A stretch of DNA of 64,000 nt from an uncultured Oscillospiraceae bacterium. Its GTDB lineage: Bacteria > Bacillota > Clostridia > Oscillospirales > Oscillospiraceae. The DNA lies in NCBI GenBank assembly GCA_910588045.1, contig CAJUPS010000001.1, forward strand, positions 124,001 to 188,000, written 5' to 3'. Positions 63,501-64,000 of this stretch are shown piece by piece (positions within the stretch are counted from its first letter, which is position 1; each line of letters begins with the position of its first letter). Below the pieces are notes generated by a model, which made no database searches, was not told the DNA's origin, and saw only the letters and a list, made by a program, of their open reading frames with translations. The position numbers and the translations under genes were made by a program.

Positions 63501-64000
63501 GCAGATTTTTGAGCGCCCGGTTCGCGGACCTGGAGGCTTACGTCCCCGGGGAGCAGCCCCAGGACATGAAATATGTGAAGCTGAATACCAACGAGTCCCC
63601 CTTCCCCCCTGCCCCGGCCGTCGCGGAAGCGGTGAACCATACCGAGATCGACCATCTGAACCTCTATCCCGACCCGGAGGGAAAGGTCCTCCGGGAGAAG
63701 CTGGCCGCGCACTACGGCGTGAAGCCGGAGAACGTCTTTCTCGCCAACGGCTCCGACGAGCTGCTGAACTTCTTCTTCATGACCTTCTGCGATGGGGGCA
63801 GGCCCGTGGCCTACCCTGCCGTCAGCTACGGATTTTACCCGGTCTACGCCTGCCTCTACCAGCTCCCCCACACGGAGATCCCCCTCCGGGAGGACTTCCG
63901 CCTGGAGCCGGAGGACTACTGCGGCATAGGGAAGAACATCGTCATCGCCAACCCCAACGCCCCAACCGGCCGGATCATCGGCGTGGATGCCATTGAGCGC
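63497..64000 (+). CDS. hisC: Histidinol-phosphate aminotransferase, 5' part
   Basis: First 168 residues; the gene runs off the right edge. YVKLNTNESPFPPAPAV and NLYPDPEGKVLREKLAAHYG, then FLANGSDELLNFFF and ANPNAPTG are class I/II PLP aminotransferase motifs as in HisC. Uses glutamate to aminate imidazole-acetol phosphate. ATG 63497 overlaps the hisD stop. Confidence 0.95.
   Translation, partial: MSRFLSARFADLEAYVPGEQPQDMKYVKLNTNESPFPPAPAVAEAVNHTEIDHLNLYPDPEGKVLREKLAAHYGVKPENVFLANGSDELLNFFFMTFCDGGRPVAYPAVSYGFYPVYACLYQLPHTEIPLREDFRLEPEDYCGIGKNIVIANPNAPTGRIIGVDAIER

Overview
The window reads as chromosomal DNA from a GC-rich, spore-forming, Gram-positive anaerobe of the Clostridia. The best guess is an Oscillospiraceae-type gut bacterium (Flavonifractor, Lawsonibacter or Intestinimonas relatives). 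The evidence is the fused ispH-rpsA gene, the sporulation genes yunB and ytfJ, DUF4317, scpA/scpB, a HisZ-dependent short HisG, a TrpR-like YerC/HisR gene, strong AGGAGG ribosome sites and sigma-A promoters. This placement is an inference from gene content. No rRNA, tRNA, CRISPR array, prophage or insertion-sequence transposase was seen; the only RNA gene is rnpB.

Layout. 1-8 kb: the 5' end of addB, a secreted M3 peptidase with an SLH-like tail, a BlaI repressor with a BlaR1-like M56 protease fused to a LytM (M23) domain, a DEDDh exonuclease and an RluA-type pseudouridine synthase. 8-15.4 kb: rpoB-rpoC behind a long leader. 15.5-29 kb: a small kinase, pepA, a soluble hybrid histidine kinase with an HD-GYP partner, a response regulator/ABC transporter/three-permease/histidine kinase cluster with a four-copy direct-repeat operator, a phosphoesterase, yunB, murD, and rnpB facing the other way. 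29-39.5 kb: dapA, two acetyltransferases, a Ca2+/cation antiporter, a phosphotransferase next to DUF4317, an MFS transporter, an IMPACT-family protein, a third acetyltransferase, an XRE repressor divergent from a tiny gene, and hflX. 39.7-42.2 kb: one large flagellin under a sigma-28-type promoter, with an AT-rich variable middle.

42.3-54.6 kb is almost all leftward housekeeping: rpmE; a run RpiR regulator - FAD protein - cmk - plsC - ispH/rpsA; and a second run DUF362 ferredoxin - M50 protease - scpA - scpB - DUF2953 - ytfJ - D,D-carboxypeptidase - rluB. 54.8-60 kb: a TVP38-type membrane protein with a glycosyltransferase, an ECF sigma factor with its probable membrane anti-sigma factor, and an AraC regulator. 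60.1-64 kb: the histidine operon hisR(yerC)-hisZ-hisG-hisD-hisC, which runs off the window.

Three kinds of short dispersed palindromic repeat sit between genes: a hairpin plus CAAAAAGAACTTT tail (3 copies), a multi-hairpin repeat (2 copies, one splitting scpA from scpB), and a MITE-like GTAGGGGCGCAC element (2 copies flanking the XRE/small-gene/hflX segment). The most unusual items are the M56-LytM fusion lacking one catalytic His, the hybrid-kinase/HD-GYP pair, the operator array of the ABC cluster, the compact XRE/small-gene switch, and the flagellin with twin palindromes at the edge of its AT-rich insert.
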